Shown piece after piece: positions 8,938-18,255 of a stretch of DNA of 64,000 nucleotides. Position numbers and translations under genes: made by a program. This DNA comes from an uncultured Eubacterium sp. (GTDB taxonomy: Bacteria; Bacillota; Clostridia; Lachnospirales; Lachnospiraceae). Every line of letters begins with the position of its first letter. Positions within the stretch are counted from its first letter, which is position 1. The notes below the pieces were generated by a model. It was not told the DNA's origin. It worked only from the letters and a program-made list of their open reading frames with translations, and ran no database searches. The stretch lies in assembly GCA_947642745.1 (NCBI GenBank), contig CANRTU010000012.1, positions 1-64,000 of the forward strand, written 5' to 3'.

Positions 8938-9600
8938 TCAGCCGCCCAATGTAATATCCTGCTGCTGGTACCATTGCAGGGCGGCTTCAAAGTGCTCATC
9001 CTTATAATCAGGCCATAATTCATTTCTGATATAAAAATCTGCGTATACACTCTGAAGAGGAAGAAATCCGGAAAGGCGGCACATACCACCCCAGCGGATA
9101 ATCATGTCTGCCCTGGGGATATTCCTGGATATCCAGTTATGTTTCATATCCCATTCCCAGCCATAATTTACAAGCAGATTTACTTTCATGCACTCTGCGC
9201 TATCACTGGAAGAGCCGGCGGCAGAGGCTGATGATGGAGGAAACGGCCCGGCCTGTATGTCGTCTGGAACAGACGCATAAGGGAGCAGCTCCCTGGGAAA
9301 ACATGCGGAACTGGTGTTGCCAGTCACGGAAATTCTCACATGTTCCTGCTTCATAAGGCGGACGGCTTCCACACAGGCTTCAGAGAAAGCGGTTACCTGT
9401 GCTCTGGGGCGTTTGCAGTTGTCAGTTGTAAATCCGTAAAACGTCAGTTCCTGTATACCGTGTTTTCTGGCTGCCCGCAGCAGCATAAGTCCCGGTTCCA
9501 GGCCACGGGCATAGCCATCCTGTTTCTGCAGTCCGTGTTGTCTGGCCCACCGCCGGTTACCGTCGGGAATCACACCAATATGTCTGGGAATACGAAACAT
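8938..9600 (-). CDS. Divergent cis-prenyltransferase (UppS-family)
   Basis: A 220-residue member of the undecaprenyl diphosphate synthase family, which condenses isopentenyl diphosphates into long cis-polyprenyl chains. The family signatures are recognisable but altered: HIGVIPDGNRRWAR (usually MDGNGRWA), LTFYGFTTDNCKRP (usually LTLYAFSTENWKRP), LLVNYGWEWDM (usually NYGGR) and IIRWGGMCRLSGFLPLQS (usually IRTSGEQRLSNFLLWQ). The first-motif Asp is kept. A Ser/Ala-rich insertion lies at about residues 140-155. The start at 9600 has a perfect AGGAGG; a longer frame lacks a better start. The substitutions suggest a paralogue with changed substrate or chain length rather than the essential UppS (inference). 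Confidence 0.75.
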   Translation of the reverse strand: MFRIPRHIGVIPDGNRRWARQHGLQKQDGYARGLEPGLMLLRAARKHGIQELTFYGFTTDNCKRPRAQVTAFSEACVEAVRLMKQEHVRISVTGNTSSACFPRELLPYASVPDDIQAGPFPPSSASAAGSSSDSAECMKVNLLVNYGWEWDMKHNWISRNIPRADMIIRWGGMCRLSGFLPLQSVYADFYIRNELWPDYKDEHFEAALQWYQQQDITLGG

Positions 9601-9795
9601 AATTACCTCCTGTTTTGCGGCATATACTGTCCGGTGCGCTGGACAGTACAGAAATTTTGTCCTCATATGGAAAATCGCAAATATATAACTAATTATTGGC
9701 AGAAGTACAAATTTTATTCAGAATATTATAAATGATACTGAAGCCGGGCATAATAGATATTAGAATGTATATGATCATAAAATGGAGGAATGAAA

Positions 9796-11739
9796 ATGGG
9801 AAACAGGCTGAAGGGGCAGAGCAGTCCGTATTTGCGGCAGCATGCGGAAAATCCGGTGAACTGGTATCCATGGTGTGACGAGGCATTTGAACGGGCGGAA
9901 AAAGAAGAGAAACCAGTATTTCTGAGCGTTGGTTACAGTACCTGCCACTGGTGTCACGTGATGGCTCATGAAAGCTTCGAAAATCAGGAAATAGCTGATA
10001 TATTGAATCAGAACTTTATATCAGTAAAAGTAGACCGGGAGGAGCGGCCGGACATCGACAGCGTATATATGTCTGTCTGTCAGGCTTTTACCGGAAGCGG
10101 CGGATGGCCCATGAGCATTTTTATGACACCGGCACAGAAACCTTTTTTTGCGGGTACTTATTTTCCGCCAGAATCCGGACCTTATGGAATCGGATTTATG
10201 GAACTGCTTACAATGATTGCCGGGAAATGGCGGAGCGACAAAGAAAGCCTGTTAAATTCTGCGGATCAGATTGTGGCGTCACTGAATTCCGGGAAAAAAA
10301 GCGGAAAACCGGAGAACGGCGGCAGTCTGCCAGAACGGGGAGCCAGCCTGTTTGAACAAAGCTTTGATAAAGAGTATGGCGGATTCGGGGCAGCTCCGAA
10401 ATTTCCGTCTCCTCATAATCTGATCTTTCTGATGCTGTACGCAAAACTATATAAAGATAACAGGGCGCAGCGCCAGGTATATACGACGCTGGAGCAGATG
10501 CGAAGGGGCGGCATTTTTGACCATATTGGTTTTGGGTTTGCCAGGTATTCCACAGACAGGTATTTTCTCGTACCTCATTTTGAAAAAATGCTGTATGACA
10601 ATGCATTACTGATTCTGGCGTACTGCACAGGGTATAAATTATATAATGATCTGGATTTACTGGATACTGCGGAAAAGACAGGAGAATATATCCTGAGGGA
10701 AATGACCGGGGGAGAGGGGGAGTTTTATTCGGCGCAGGATGCTGACAGTGACGGAGAGGAGGGGAAATATTATGTGTGGCAGTATGATGAAATCTGCCGT
10801 GTGCCCAGAATGGAAAGGGGCATGGAATTTTGTAATTATTTTGGAATTACTCCCCAGGGAAATTTTGAGGGAAAAAATATCCCGAATTTATTAAATGGCA
10901 ATAAAATTACAGATGAGTTTGAACAGGAGCGGCAGGTTTTGTACAAATACCGCCTTCAGCGGGAAAAACTGCATCTGGATGATAAAGTACTGACAGCCTG
11001 GAACGGTCTGATGATCTGCGGGATGTGTTGTCTGTATCGTGTGACTGGAAAGGAACATTATCTTGTGGCGGCAAAGTCGGCGCAGACATATATAGAAAAA
11101 TATCTGACAGAAGGAGACTGTCTGTATGCGGGCTGCAGGGAACGTCAGCGGTCAGTACGTGGATTTCTGGATGATTACGCATATGAGACAGCGGCGCTGC
11201 TTGGTCTTTATGAAGTTACGGGGGATGGGACATATCTGAAACGGGCCGGGCAGTTCTGTAAAGAAGCGATCGCACAGTTTGCCAGTGAAGACGGCGGTTA
11301 TTATATGTATGGCTGTAAAAACGACAGGCTGATTACAAGACCAAAAGAAACGTACGACGGAGCCATGCCGGGAGGCAATTCCATGATGGCGTACTGCCTT
11401 GTACAGCTGGCCAGACTGACGCGGGATCAGCAATTCAGACAGGCAGCGCGGCAACAGCTGGCATTTATGTCTGGCGAAGCGCAACACTATCCGGCGGGAT
11501 ACTGTATGTTTCTGACGGCGCTTCTGTTATCTGAAAATGAGCCGCCGCAGATTACGGTGGTACCAGAAGAAGGGGATGAGCCCGGCAAAATATTATCCCG
11601 TCTGCCTTTGTATGCAGATGTCAGAATACTTGAAAAAGCAGAAGGGAACTATCAGTTATTAAATCAGAAAACAACATACTATGTATGTAAAGACCACAGA
11701 TGTCTTCCACCTGCCAATCAGGCGGAAGTATCACAGTAG
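9796..11739 (+). CDS. YyaL/DUF255 thioredoxin-domain protein
   Basis: A 647-residue protein of the DUF255 (YyaL, SPATA20-like) family. Residues 1-160 form a thioredoxin-like domain opening with the family signature [17 protein letters not shown] and carrying the CHWCHVM motif near residue 50. The rest forms an alpha/alpha barrel like those of sugar epimerases ([37 protein letters not shown]). The length is slightly below the usual 670-700. The biochemical role of the family is not well defined. GGAGG at 9784-9788 fits the ATG at 9796 (7 nt) better than the in-frame ATG at 9790. The neighbouring gene is convergent. Confidence 0.9.
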   Translation: MGNRLKGQSSPYLRQHAENPVNWYPWCDEAFERAEKEEKPVFLSVGYSTCHWCHVMAHESFENQEIADILNQNFISVKVDREERPDIDSVYMSVCQAFTGSGGWPMSIFMTPAQKPFFAGTYFPPESGPYGIGFMELLTMIAGKWRSDKESLLNSADQIVASLNSGKKSGKPENGGSLPERGASLFEQSFDKEYGGFGAAPKFPSPHNLIFLMLYAKLYKDNRAQRQVYTTLEQMRRGGIFDHIGFGFARYSTDRYFLVPHFEKMLYDNALLILAYCTGYKLYNDLDLLDTAEKTGEYILREMTGGEGEFYSAQDADSDGEEGKYYVWQYDEICRVPRMERGMEFCNYFGITPQGNFEGKNIPNLLNGNKITDEFEQERQVLYKYRLQREKLHLDDKVLTAWNGLMICGMCCLYRVTGKEHYLVAAKSAQTYIEKYLTEGDCLYAGCRERQRSVRGFLDDYAYETAALLGLYEVTGDGTYLKRAGQFCKEAIAQFASEDGGYYMYGCKNDRLITRPKETYDGAMPGGNSMMAYCLVQLARLTRDQQFRQAARQQLAFMSGEAQHYPAGYCMFLTALLLSENEPPQITVVPEEGDEPGKILSRLPLYADVRILEKAEGNYQLLNQKTTYYVCKDHRCLPPANQAEVSQ

Positions 11740-11838
11740 CCCGGACAGTCAGTAAGATATGGCGACCATCCTGTCATTGCCAGAGAGTCATAGTGCGGCA
11801 TACTTTTTCCTGACGCCGGGGTTATGCCCCGGAAACAG

Positions 11839-11871
11839 AAATAAAATGCAGACATCCGCTGCATTTTATTT
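11839..11871. terminator. Bidirectional terminator between convergent genes
   Basis: A 13-bp stem (AAATAAAATGCAG with CTGCATTTTATTT) has A/T tracts on both sides and touches the stop codon of the minus-strand gene. A second GC-rich hairpin lies just before it at about 11814-11832. Confidence 0.75.
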
Positions 11872-12812
11872 CAGTCGGAATAATCCTGAATCATTGGCGG
11901 AATCTGTGAAAGCATATTATCCATATCTTCGAACATGGCGCTTTTGGTTGTGCCAAGTTTATTGGCGAATTCAATATGCTCCAGCACTTCCTGGTGTTTT
12001 GACTTTGTAGTTTCAAAGAAATTTACCAGTTCGTTCAGCGCATTTTTGGAATCATCAATGACATTGGAAATCTCTGTCTGGACGGAGGTGGCGCCTTCCG
12101 CTGCCTGTGTAATGCTGTTAAATACTTCCGTTGTTTCATTCATTTTCTGGATGCTCTGGTTCAGAGCCTGCTGTGAAGTGGAAATGCTGTTATTTAATCT
12201 GGAAGTGCCTTCTTCCACATCATGGATGTTGTCATTGACCTCAGCAACAAGAATTTTAATTTCGCCTGCCAGATTTTTGACTTCTCCGGCTACCACCGCA
12301 AATCCTTTTCCGCTCTCGCCAGCTCTTGCGGCTTCGATAGAAGCGTTCAGCGCCAGAATGTTTGTCTGTTCCGCAATGGTTATAATCCGGTTTGTGCAGT
12401 CTTTAATTTTATCCAGATCTTTGCGGAAGTCTTCAAACGTACTTTCCATTTCTGTAAAATAGGTTTCCACTTGTCTGGAGCTGTTTTTTAACTCATCTAC
12501 CTCGGTCTGCGCTGTGGTTACAGAGTGATTAATTTCATCCTTTACAGATGCGAACTGTCCGGATACTTCATTGATACTGGAAATCGTCTGACCAAAATCC
12601 TGCAGTTTTTCGTAAAAAATCTCCGCGCCTTTTAACACTTCATGAAAAGAGCGTTTGACCTTTCCAAGTTCCAGCAGGGATTCCACTTCTTTGTGGGTAA
12701 TTTCTTTCTGGTAGTCCTGGACACTTTCTGCCACATGCCGTACCGGGTACATGCGATCTTCCGCAAGTTGTTTATCCTGTAATTTTTTTTGTGAAGTTTT
12801 TTTAAATAACAT
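11871..12812 (-). CDS. Soluble methyl-accepting chemotaxis-type signalling protein
   Basis: A 313-residue protein with no transmembrane segment. The C-terminal two thirds form a long coiled coil containing the chemoreceptor hairpin tip ([19 protein letters not shown], then [15 protein letters not shown]) that contacts CheA/CheW in the family. The N-terminal 90 residues are charged and helical with no recognised ligand domain. Start at 12812 with AAAGGGG upstream. It lies downstream of, and in the same orientation as, a FIST-domain gene. FIST proteins are proposed small-molecule sensors found beside signalling modules, so the pair may form a cytoplasmic sensory unit (inference). Confidence 0.85.
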   Translation of the reverse strand: MLFKKTSQKKLQDKQLAEDRMYPVRHVAESVQDYQKEITHKEVESLLELGKVKRSFHEVLKGAEIFYEKLQDFGQTISSINEVSGQFASVKDEINHSVTTAQTEVDELKNSSRQVETYFTEMESTFEDFRKDLDKIKDCTNRIITIAEQTNILALNASIEAARAGESGKGFAVVAGEVKNLAGEIKILVAEVNDNIHDVEEGTSRLNNSISTSQQALNQSIQKMNETTEVFNSITQAAEGATSVQTEISNVIDDSKNALNELVNFFETTKSKHQEVLEHIEFANKLGTTKSAMFEDMDNMLSQIPPMIQDYSD

Positions 12813-13195
12813 AAGTTCCCCTTTACTGTAAAAGTCCGTTGTCTCTGACAGTCTGATTCAGTGTATACCCGGAGGGCAGGATATACATTCCGCTGCGGGT
12901 ATTCCGCCATTATGTGGCAGGAGCTCCGGGAACTGTCACATGACGGTGGAATACCGCAAAAGCTGGTTTTGTCATGTGTCCAGGCGCATAAAGCCGCAAA
13001 AACGGGCTGACCGCTTTTCCACATGTCTCCGGCGTAAAAAGATGGAAAATCGTAAAAACGGGCGGAGTGCCTGCATCATCCTCCGGCGGGATAGGCAGAA
13101 AACCGACAGCCGGATTCCTGGACGCTGGAGGTAGCGGCAGTCCATTAACGCTGAAATTACTGTCAGGACGTAGTGCATGAAAAATTCGTGGCGGA
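12813..13195 (-). other. 383-bp gap between the FIST and MCP genes
   Basis: No convincing coding frame. On the minus strand several short motifs recur (GCCCGTTTTT, CATGTG, GACACATGAC), hinting at old duplication. A leader or regulatory RNA for the MCP gene is possible, but I recognise no riboswitch class. Confidence 0.4.
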
Positions 13196-14251
13196 TTACT
13201 CAAATACGACACAGGTCATGGACTGGTTTACAAAACGATTGTTATAATGTTCCCCATAGCCTACAAGACCTGCATGGTGTCCCAGTGCGGACATTTCCTG
13301 CAGATACTGGTCCATATAATGGTTCTCGGTAAACAGCAGATACCGGAACAGACAGTTGACGGAAAAAACAGCCGAAATTCTGGAAAAATCCTTACGGATT
13401 GTCTGAATTGTATTGTTTACAATCGCTTTAATATCACCCAGTTCCAGCATAATCAGTACATCGGAATCATTGACCTGACGGAAGCAGGTCAGTGCGTTTC
13501 CGTTTACTTCCTTGATGGATATGATGCAGGTATCATCTCCATTTAATTTGCCAAAGGGGTTTTTAAAAGTCTGTGTAAGTATTTCCTTTTCTGTAATGTG
13601 GAGGATACTCTGATAGACCTGTCTGGCAGGTTTTCCGTTCAGCTCTCCAATTATGTATTTCGCTTTGTCTGTTTTGGATGCGATGAAACGGTAATTTCCC
13701 ATTGGATGATAGATGTTTTCTTTATACGCTTTTACTTTTCCGTTATGATTGCGGATGAGTGCGTAAGCCACGGCATCTTCATATACTTTACCGTTTACGG
13801 ATACTTTGCCGGCATCTCCGGTTCCGCCTACCAGTGAAATATTCCTGCGTTTTAATACGCTATAGATTGTGGTCAGGACACATGCGTCATTTCCTGAGCA
13901 GAAATCAATACAGATTGTATCTTTTTGTGAACCATTTACTTTCACGACATCCTGTTCCAGACGCCTGATATATTTTACAGGCATTGTGGATACATGTTCC
14001 AATACATTGGAAGCCACGCTGACGCCATCGTAATACGCAATAATACCGACTCCTTTTTCCACAATTCTGGTATTATAACTCATGCCGATACATCCAATGC
14101 TGGGGATTCCGGGATAAAGTTCTTCCAGCTTCTTAACGTGAGCTTCGAACTGATTACTATTCGACAACAGCATAATTAACCGGGGTCTGTCCAGACCACG
14201 GACCGCTTCCCGCAGATCTCCAGAAGGACTCATACCAAAAAATTGTTTCAC
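13196..14251 (-). CDS. FIST domain sensory protein
   Basis: A 351-residue cytoplasmic protein matching the FIST_N plus FIST_C arrangement. The N-terminal half has RPRLIMLLSNSNQFE and IPSIGCIGMSY; the linker region has SLVGGTGDAG, the typical glycine-rich family signature; the C-terminal half ends with GHHAGLVGYGEHYNNRFVNQ and TCVVFE, as in FIST_C. The family is thought to bind small ligands such as amino acids. The start is GTG at 14251 with an AAGGG upstream. No membrane segments. The soluble chemotaxis protein gene lies 383 bp downstream on the same strand. Confidence 0.85.
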   Translation of the reverse strand: MKQFFGMSPSGDLREAVRGLDRPRLIMLLSNSNQFEAHVKKLEELYPGIPSIGCIGMSYNTRIVEKGVGIIAYYDGVSVASNVLEHVSTMPVKYIRRLEQDVVKVNGSQKDTICIDFCSGNDACVLTTIYSVLKRRNISLVGGTGDAGKVSVNGKVYEDAVAYALIRNHNGKVKAYKENIYHPMGNYRFIASKTDKAKYIIGELNGKPARQVYQSILHITEKEILTQTFKNPFGKLNGDDTCIISIKEVNGNALTCFRQVNDSDVLIMLELGDIKAIVNNTIQTIRKDFSRISAVFSVNCLFRYLLFTENHYMDQYLQEMSALGHHAGLVGYGEHYNNRFVNQSMTCVVFE

Positions 14252-14901
14252 TGTGATATACCCTTATCCTTTCGTTTCCTGTTTTCCAGGGTTTCTGATT
14301 GCTGCCATCATTATACTTCATAGGGTGACGGCAGGTCAACTAATTTGTATATTTTACGTCGTTTTTGGGTGGATGTCTGTGGCCGTTTATGCCGGGGTGT
14401 GACTAAAAGATGATCTTTGCTGACATTGTTCTCCATTTTTGTGTGATATTTGCCCGGATTCAGGTTACATGCCCGCCGTATGGAAACTGTCCCGGAGCTG
14501 GTGTCATTTGCATGGACGTCGCCCGCAGGGACAGTTGTGGGAGGGTTACCGGGAAGTATGAATGAATACTGGTTTTTTCTGCGGGTTCCTTAATTTTTTA
14601 TAAACAAGGTTGACAAAGGAGGTTTTTGGGAATAATATACATAGTAATAAAAACTATGTAACAGAATATTAATGTATTTATGATGTGAATGATAGCTTCC
14701 GGGATTTATGACGAAAAATGGAGATTTTTTGAACTTTATCAGGAACGAGGGACATGAAAAAACAGTTTCCGGCGGATTGTGCGTCCATTGGCGGAAAGGG
14801 AAAAGAGGCTGCGGCTGCCTGTCCGTTGTCAGGTTCCGCAATTCCACGGAGCCGGATTGAAAATTCCGGAAGCTGTAAACTGAAAGCAGGAGGTACATTT
14901 T
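14252..14901 (+). other. Long intergenic region upstream of hemolysin III gene with promoter at 14610-14638
   Basis: TTGACA (14610-14615) and TAATAT (14633-14638) are spaced 17 bp, giving a leader of about 255 nt before the start codon at 14902. The leader holds a possible 50-60 codon frame from ATG 14754 (GAGGGAC upstream) that overlaps the next gene out of frame. The 14252-14600 part shows no gene. Confidence 0.5.
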
Positions 14902-15549
14902 ATGGGATTTACAATTCGTGAACCAGGAAGCGCAATTACGCATTTTGCCGGTATGCTGCTGGCTACGGCGGCATCCGTGCCATTGCTGGTAAAGGCGGGA
15001 CTTGACAGTGTACGCTGTCTGGTGGCAATGGGGATTTTCATGGCCAGCATGATTCTGCTGTATGGAGCCAGTACCGTGTACCATACAGTCATTGCGTCTG
15101 ACAAAATATTAAAAATATTCCGGAAAGCAGACCATATGATGATTTTTGTGCTGATTGCCGGTTCCTATACGCCGGTGTGTGTGCTCGTACTGGGCGGACG
15201 GCAGGGATATACACTGCTGGCTGTGGTCTGGAGTATCGCCATTGCCGGGATTCTGGTAAAGGCATTGTGGATCACCTGTCCGAAATGGTTTTCTTCTGTG
15301 ATTTATATTGCCATGGGCTGGGTATGTGTGGCGGTATTCGGCACTTTGCTGCGTATGCTGCCGGCGCAGGCGTTTTTATGGCTGCTGGCAGGAGGGATTA
15401 TTTATACAATTGGCGGGGTAATTTATGCGTTAAAGCTGCCGCTGTTTAACCAGCACCATAAATATTTTGGTTCCCATGAGATATTTCATCTGTTTGTGAT
15501 GGCTGGAAGTATCTGTCATTTTATCTTTATGTACAGATATGTAGCCTGA
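14902..15549 (+). CDS. Hemolysin III/YqfA family integral membrane protein (PAQR-type)
   Basis: A 215-residue protein with seven predicted transmembrane helices. It carries the conserved residues of the hemolysin III/PAQR superfamily: STVYH in TM2, DHMMIFVLIAGSYTP in TM3 and HEIFHLFVMAGSICH in the last helix. These His/Asp/Ser residues form a metal site in the superfamily and suggest a hydrolase-like role. Start at ATG 14902 with AGGAGG 5-10 nt upstream. The usual Gram-positive length is 210-220. Membrane stress or lipid homeostasis is suspected for the family; pore formation is shown only for a few members. Confidence 0.9.
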   Translation: MGFTIREPGSAITHFAGMLLATAASVPLLVKAGLDSVRCLVAMGIFMASMILLYGASTVYHTVIASDKILKIFRKADHMMIFVLIAGSYTPVCVLVLGGRQGYTLLAVVWSIAIAGILVKALWITCPKWFSSVIYIAMGWVCVAVFGTLLRMLPAQAFLWLLAGGIIYTIGGVIYALKLPLFNQHHKYFGSHEIFHLFVMAGSICHFIFMYRYVA

Positions 15550-15900
15550 CACAAAGGATGATTCCTGGTTAACTATCATTTGTATATCAGGGCGGCTGAA
15601 ATAAACAGTCATCCGCCCTCTGCGCCAGTTTCGTGGTATGACAGATACCGATGAAGGTTCTCTTTTTGTCCGGGCACAGGAAGAGAGTGTGTTTCCTTAA
15701 TCCGCAGCTGCCCGGTATACGCCGGGTTCATATAAATATCTGTTCCGGGGTGAATGTCAGATGTTGCGCCGCCAGCCCTGAAATGGTATGATGGGAAGAA
15801 ATGATTGAACAGCTTTCCTGAAATTTCTGGTGGAAACAGGAATTTCAGGAACCGGGAAGGGTACTTTACGGAGGCTGTCTTTTTATAAAGGGGGATACGA
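15550..15900 (+). promoter_or_regulatory. Intergenic region with promoter and two hairpins
   Basis: AGGGCGG (15589-15595) pairs with CCGCCCT (15613-15619), a possible end-of-gene hairpin without a U tract. TTGCGC (15764-15769) and TATGAT (15787-15792), 17 bp apart, make a candidate promoter for the next gene. Its leader contains a 9-bp stem (15817-15825 with 15841-15849). Confidence 0.5.
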
Positions 15901-16737
15901 ATGGAACAGGGAACAGGGCGGAGGATGCCGGTTTTTCCGGGGCGGTTTACGCAATCTGGAAAGGAACGACCGGGGATCAGTGGCAGTACCTTAAAAATGA
16001 TAGCGGTAATTTCCATGCTGGTGGATCATATAGCGGCGGGGATTTTAAGCAGATATCTGCATATGTATGGCATTGGCAGTCTGGATACTGGCAACACAGC
16101 GGCTGTGGATCAGTGGATGTCCCGGTACGGGACGTTGTATAGCGTTTATATTATTATGCGTATGGCCGGCCGTCTGGCATTTCCGATATACTGTTTTTTG
16201 ATGGTGGAAGGATTTGAACATACAGCCAGCCGGTATAAGTATGCCAGCCGTCTGCTGCTGTTTGCCGTTGTATCGGAAATTCCGTTTGATCTGGCGTTTA
16301 ATGGCCGTCTGCTGGAAGCCGGATACCAGAATGTGTTCTTTACATTATTTTTCGGTTTTGTCATGATGGCGGGAATCAGTCAGGCTGACCTCGGCGGGAT
16401 GATGGGCGCTCTGCCAAAGCAGCTGTTTAAATTTGCCGTGATCGTATCGTGTATGGCGGCGGCACAGTTTTTAAGGACGGACTACGGAGCCATTGGCGTA
16501 CTATGTATGGCGGCGGTGTATCTGTTCCGTAAGAAGAGGCTGTATCAGGTTATTGCGGGATGCGTTGCCTTTTCCTGGGAGCTTACAGCGCCTTTTGCGT
16601 TTATTCCGGTCTGGTTTTATAATGGGAAACGGGGATGGAACAATAAGTATTTCTTTTACCTGTTTTATCCGGTACATTTACTGCTGATCTATCTGGTGTG
16701 CGCCGCACTTGGGATTACACAGTACCGGGCGGGATAA
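15901..16737 (+). CDS. TraX family acyltransferase-like membrane protein
   Basis: A 278-residue polytopic membrane protein. It matches the TraX family, named after the F-pilin N-acetylating protein but widespread in clostridial chromosomes. Typical features are STLKMIAVISMLVDHIA near the start, GRLAFPIYCFLMVEGFEHT, SEIPFDLAF, QNVFFTLFFGF, DYGAIGVLCM and YLFYPVHLLLIYL near the end. The first 25 residues are a non-conserved polar extension. Start at 15901 with AAGGGGG upstream. No conjugation genes are nearby, so acetylation of a cell-surface substrate is only an inference. Confidence 0.85.
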   Translation: MEQGTGRRMPVFPGRFTQSGKERPGISGSTLKMIAVISMLVDHIAAGILSRYLHMYGIGSLDTGNTAAVDQWMSRYGTLYSVYIIMRMAGRLAFPIYCFLMVEGFEHTASRYKYASRLLLFAVVSEIPFDLAFNGRLLEAGYQNVFFTLFFGFVMMAGISQADLGGMMGALPKQLFKFAVIVSCMAAAQFLRTDYGAIGVLCMAAVYLFRKKRLYQVIAGCVAFSWELTAPFAFIPVWFYNGKRGWNNKYFFYLFYPVHLLLIYLVCAALGITQYRAG

Positions 16738-16781
16738 CTGTTCTGCCTCGGATCAGAAATGCGTCATCGCTGCCTGAAGCA

Positions 16782-16846
16782 TTGGACATATGCGGCATAA
16801 TGATTTATAATAAGGAACTATCAGGGATTTTTCTGATAGTTCCTTA
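16782..16846 (+). promoter_or_regulatory. Promoter overlapping a 14-bp perfect inverted repeat, upstream of the MATE gene
   Basis: TTGGAC (16782-16787) and TATAAT (16806-16811), 18 bp apart, form a promoter. A perfect 14-bp dyad (16811-16824 with 16833-16846) begins at the last base of the -10 box and covers the predicted start. It may be an operator, a 5' mRNA hairpin or the terminator of the upstream gene; no U tract follows. Confidence 0.55.
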
Positions 16847-16881
16847 TTGCAGTTTAACAGAAATTTGGAGAAATTTTAAGA

Positions 16882-18237
16882 ATGGAAGAGGAAAGCAGAA
16901 GTAGTCAGCCGCTGTTTACCGGGCGGCAGCTGACTGCGCTGATCTGGCCGTTACTGCTGGAGCAGTTTCTGACCATGACCGTGGGGCTTGCGGACACTTA
17001 TATGGTATCCGGGGTCAGCGAAGCGGCCATGTCCAGCGTCAGTCTGGTAGATCAGCTCAATATACTGATTTTTCAGATTTTATCAGCGCTTGCGGTGGGC
17101 GGAGCGGTAGTATCCAGCCAGTATCTGGGACGCAGGGATGTGCGCCGGGCAGGAAAATGCGCGGCGCAGCTGTATAGTGTGATGATGGTTACTACCCTGG
17201 CGCTTATGGTGGTGGTACTTGTATGCAGCCGGCCGGTTTTGCGGGTGATTTTCGGAAGTATTGAAGATGATGTGATGGCATACGCACAGATTTATTTTCT
17301 GATCAGTGCCATTTCTTATCCGTTTATGGGGATATACAATGCGGGGGCTGCGCTGTTCCGGGCCCAGGGGAACAGCCGGATCAGCATGAAGGCCAGTCTG
17401 GTCATGAATGTAATTAATATTTGTGGAAACGGGCTGCTTATTTACGGGCTGCATCTGGATGTAACAGGAGCGGCGCTGGCCACGCTGGCGGGGCGGGTAT
17501 TTGCGGCGGTCTGGGTAACCATGCGCCAGCAAAAGGAGGAGAATCCGCTGCGTATTGCCGGATGGACGGATCTGTGGCCGGAACGTGGGCTTATCCGGCC
17601 AATTCTGGTCATTGGGATACCGGGCGGTCTGGAAAATGGAATGTTTCAGATAGGTAAGCTGTGTGTCAGCAGCCTTACATCCACACTGGGGACGGCGGCC
17701 ATTGCGGCAAACGCAGTGGCCAACAATGTGGCGTCTGTAGCAAATATTCCCGGAAATACAATGAGTCTGGCGGCGATTCCGGTGATTGGCCATTGTCTGG
17801 GCGCCGGGGATAAAAAGCAGGCAAAGTATTATGGCGGCGTACTGACAGGCATCGGAATGCTGGGACTGGCAGTTACGAATCTTACGGTGTTTATCAGTAT
17901 CGGATGGCTGGCGGAAATGTTTCATTTATCAGAAGCCGCCACCGGCATGTGCGTTTCAGTCATGCGCTGGTTTAATGTGTTCAGCATTTTTTTCTGGGCG
18001 GCCAGTTTTATTATGCCCCATATACTGCGGACCGGAGGAGACGCAAAATATACGATGACGGTAAGTATTTTAAGTATGTGGATTTTCCGTGTTGTGCTGT
18101 CTTATTTCTTTGTACTGAAACTGCACCAGGGGCTCATGGGCGTCTGGTTTGGAATGTTTACAGACTGGGTATGCAGGTCAGTCTTTTTTACAGTCCGTTT
18201 TCTGAGTGGGAAATGGATGGAGCATAAGGTGATTTAA
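16882..18237 (+). CDS. MATE family multidrug/cation antiporter
   Basis: A 451-residue membrane protein with about 12 hydrophobic helices in two homologous bundles. N-terminal family features include LIWPLLLEQFLTMTVGLADTYMVSG and GGAVVSSQYLGRRD; the second half opens with GIPGGLENGMFQIGKL and NNVASVANIPGN. MATE proteins export drugs or metabolites in exchange for Na+ or H+. Start at 16882 with GGAG about 11 nt upstream. A promoter with a perfect dyad lies just before it, suggesting regulated expression. Confidence 0.9.
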   Translation: MEEESRSSQPLFTGRQLTALIWPLLLEQFLTMTVGLADTYMVSGVSEAAMSSVSLVDQLNILIFQILSALAVGGAVVSSQYLGRRDVRRAGKCAAQLYSVMMVTTLALMVVVLVCSRPVLRVIFGSIEDDVMAYAQIYFLISAISYPFMGIYNAGAALFRAQGNSRISMKASLVMNVINICGNGLLIYGLHLDVTGAALATLAGRVFAAVWVTMRQQKEENPLRIAGWTDLWPERGLIRPILVIGIPGGLENGMFQIGKLCVSSLTSTLGTAAIAANAVANNVASVANIPGNTMSLAAIPVIGHCLGAGDKKQAKYYGGVLTGIGMLGLAVTNLTVFISIGWLAEMFHLSEAATGMCVSVMRWFNVFSIFFWAASFIMPHILRTGGDAKYTMTVSILSMWIFRVVLSYFFVLKLHQGLMGVWFGMFTDWVCRSVFFTVRFLSGKWMEHKVI

Positions 18238-18255
18238 CAGCTGGAGGGGTAATTT

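Noticed and set aside
12813-13195. A 100-codon minus-strand frame (12910-13212) and other overlapping frames
   Set aside because: Proline-rich translations in several frames, no RBS, overlapping the FIST gene end; typical of non-coding GC-rich sequence.
15901-16737. Sign of a conjugative plasmid because of TraX similarity
   Set aside because: TraX-like proteins are common chromosomal genes in Clostridia and no transfer genes are nearby.
17083-17925. A 280-codon minus-strand frame inside the MATE gene
   Set aside because: It is a shadow of the MATE coding sequence with His/Arg-rich translation and no RBS or family features.
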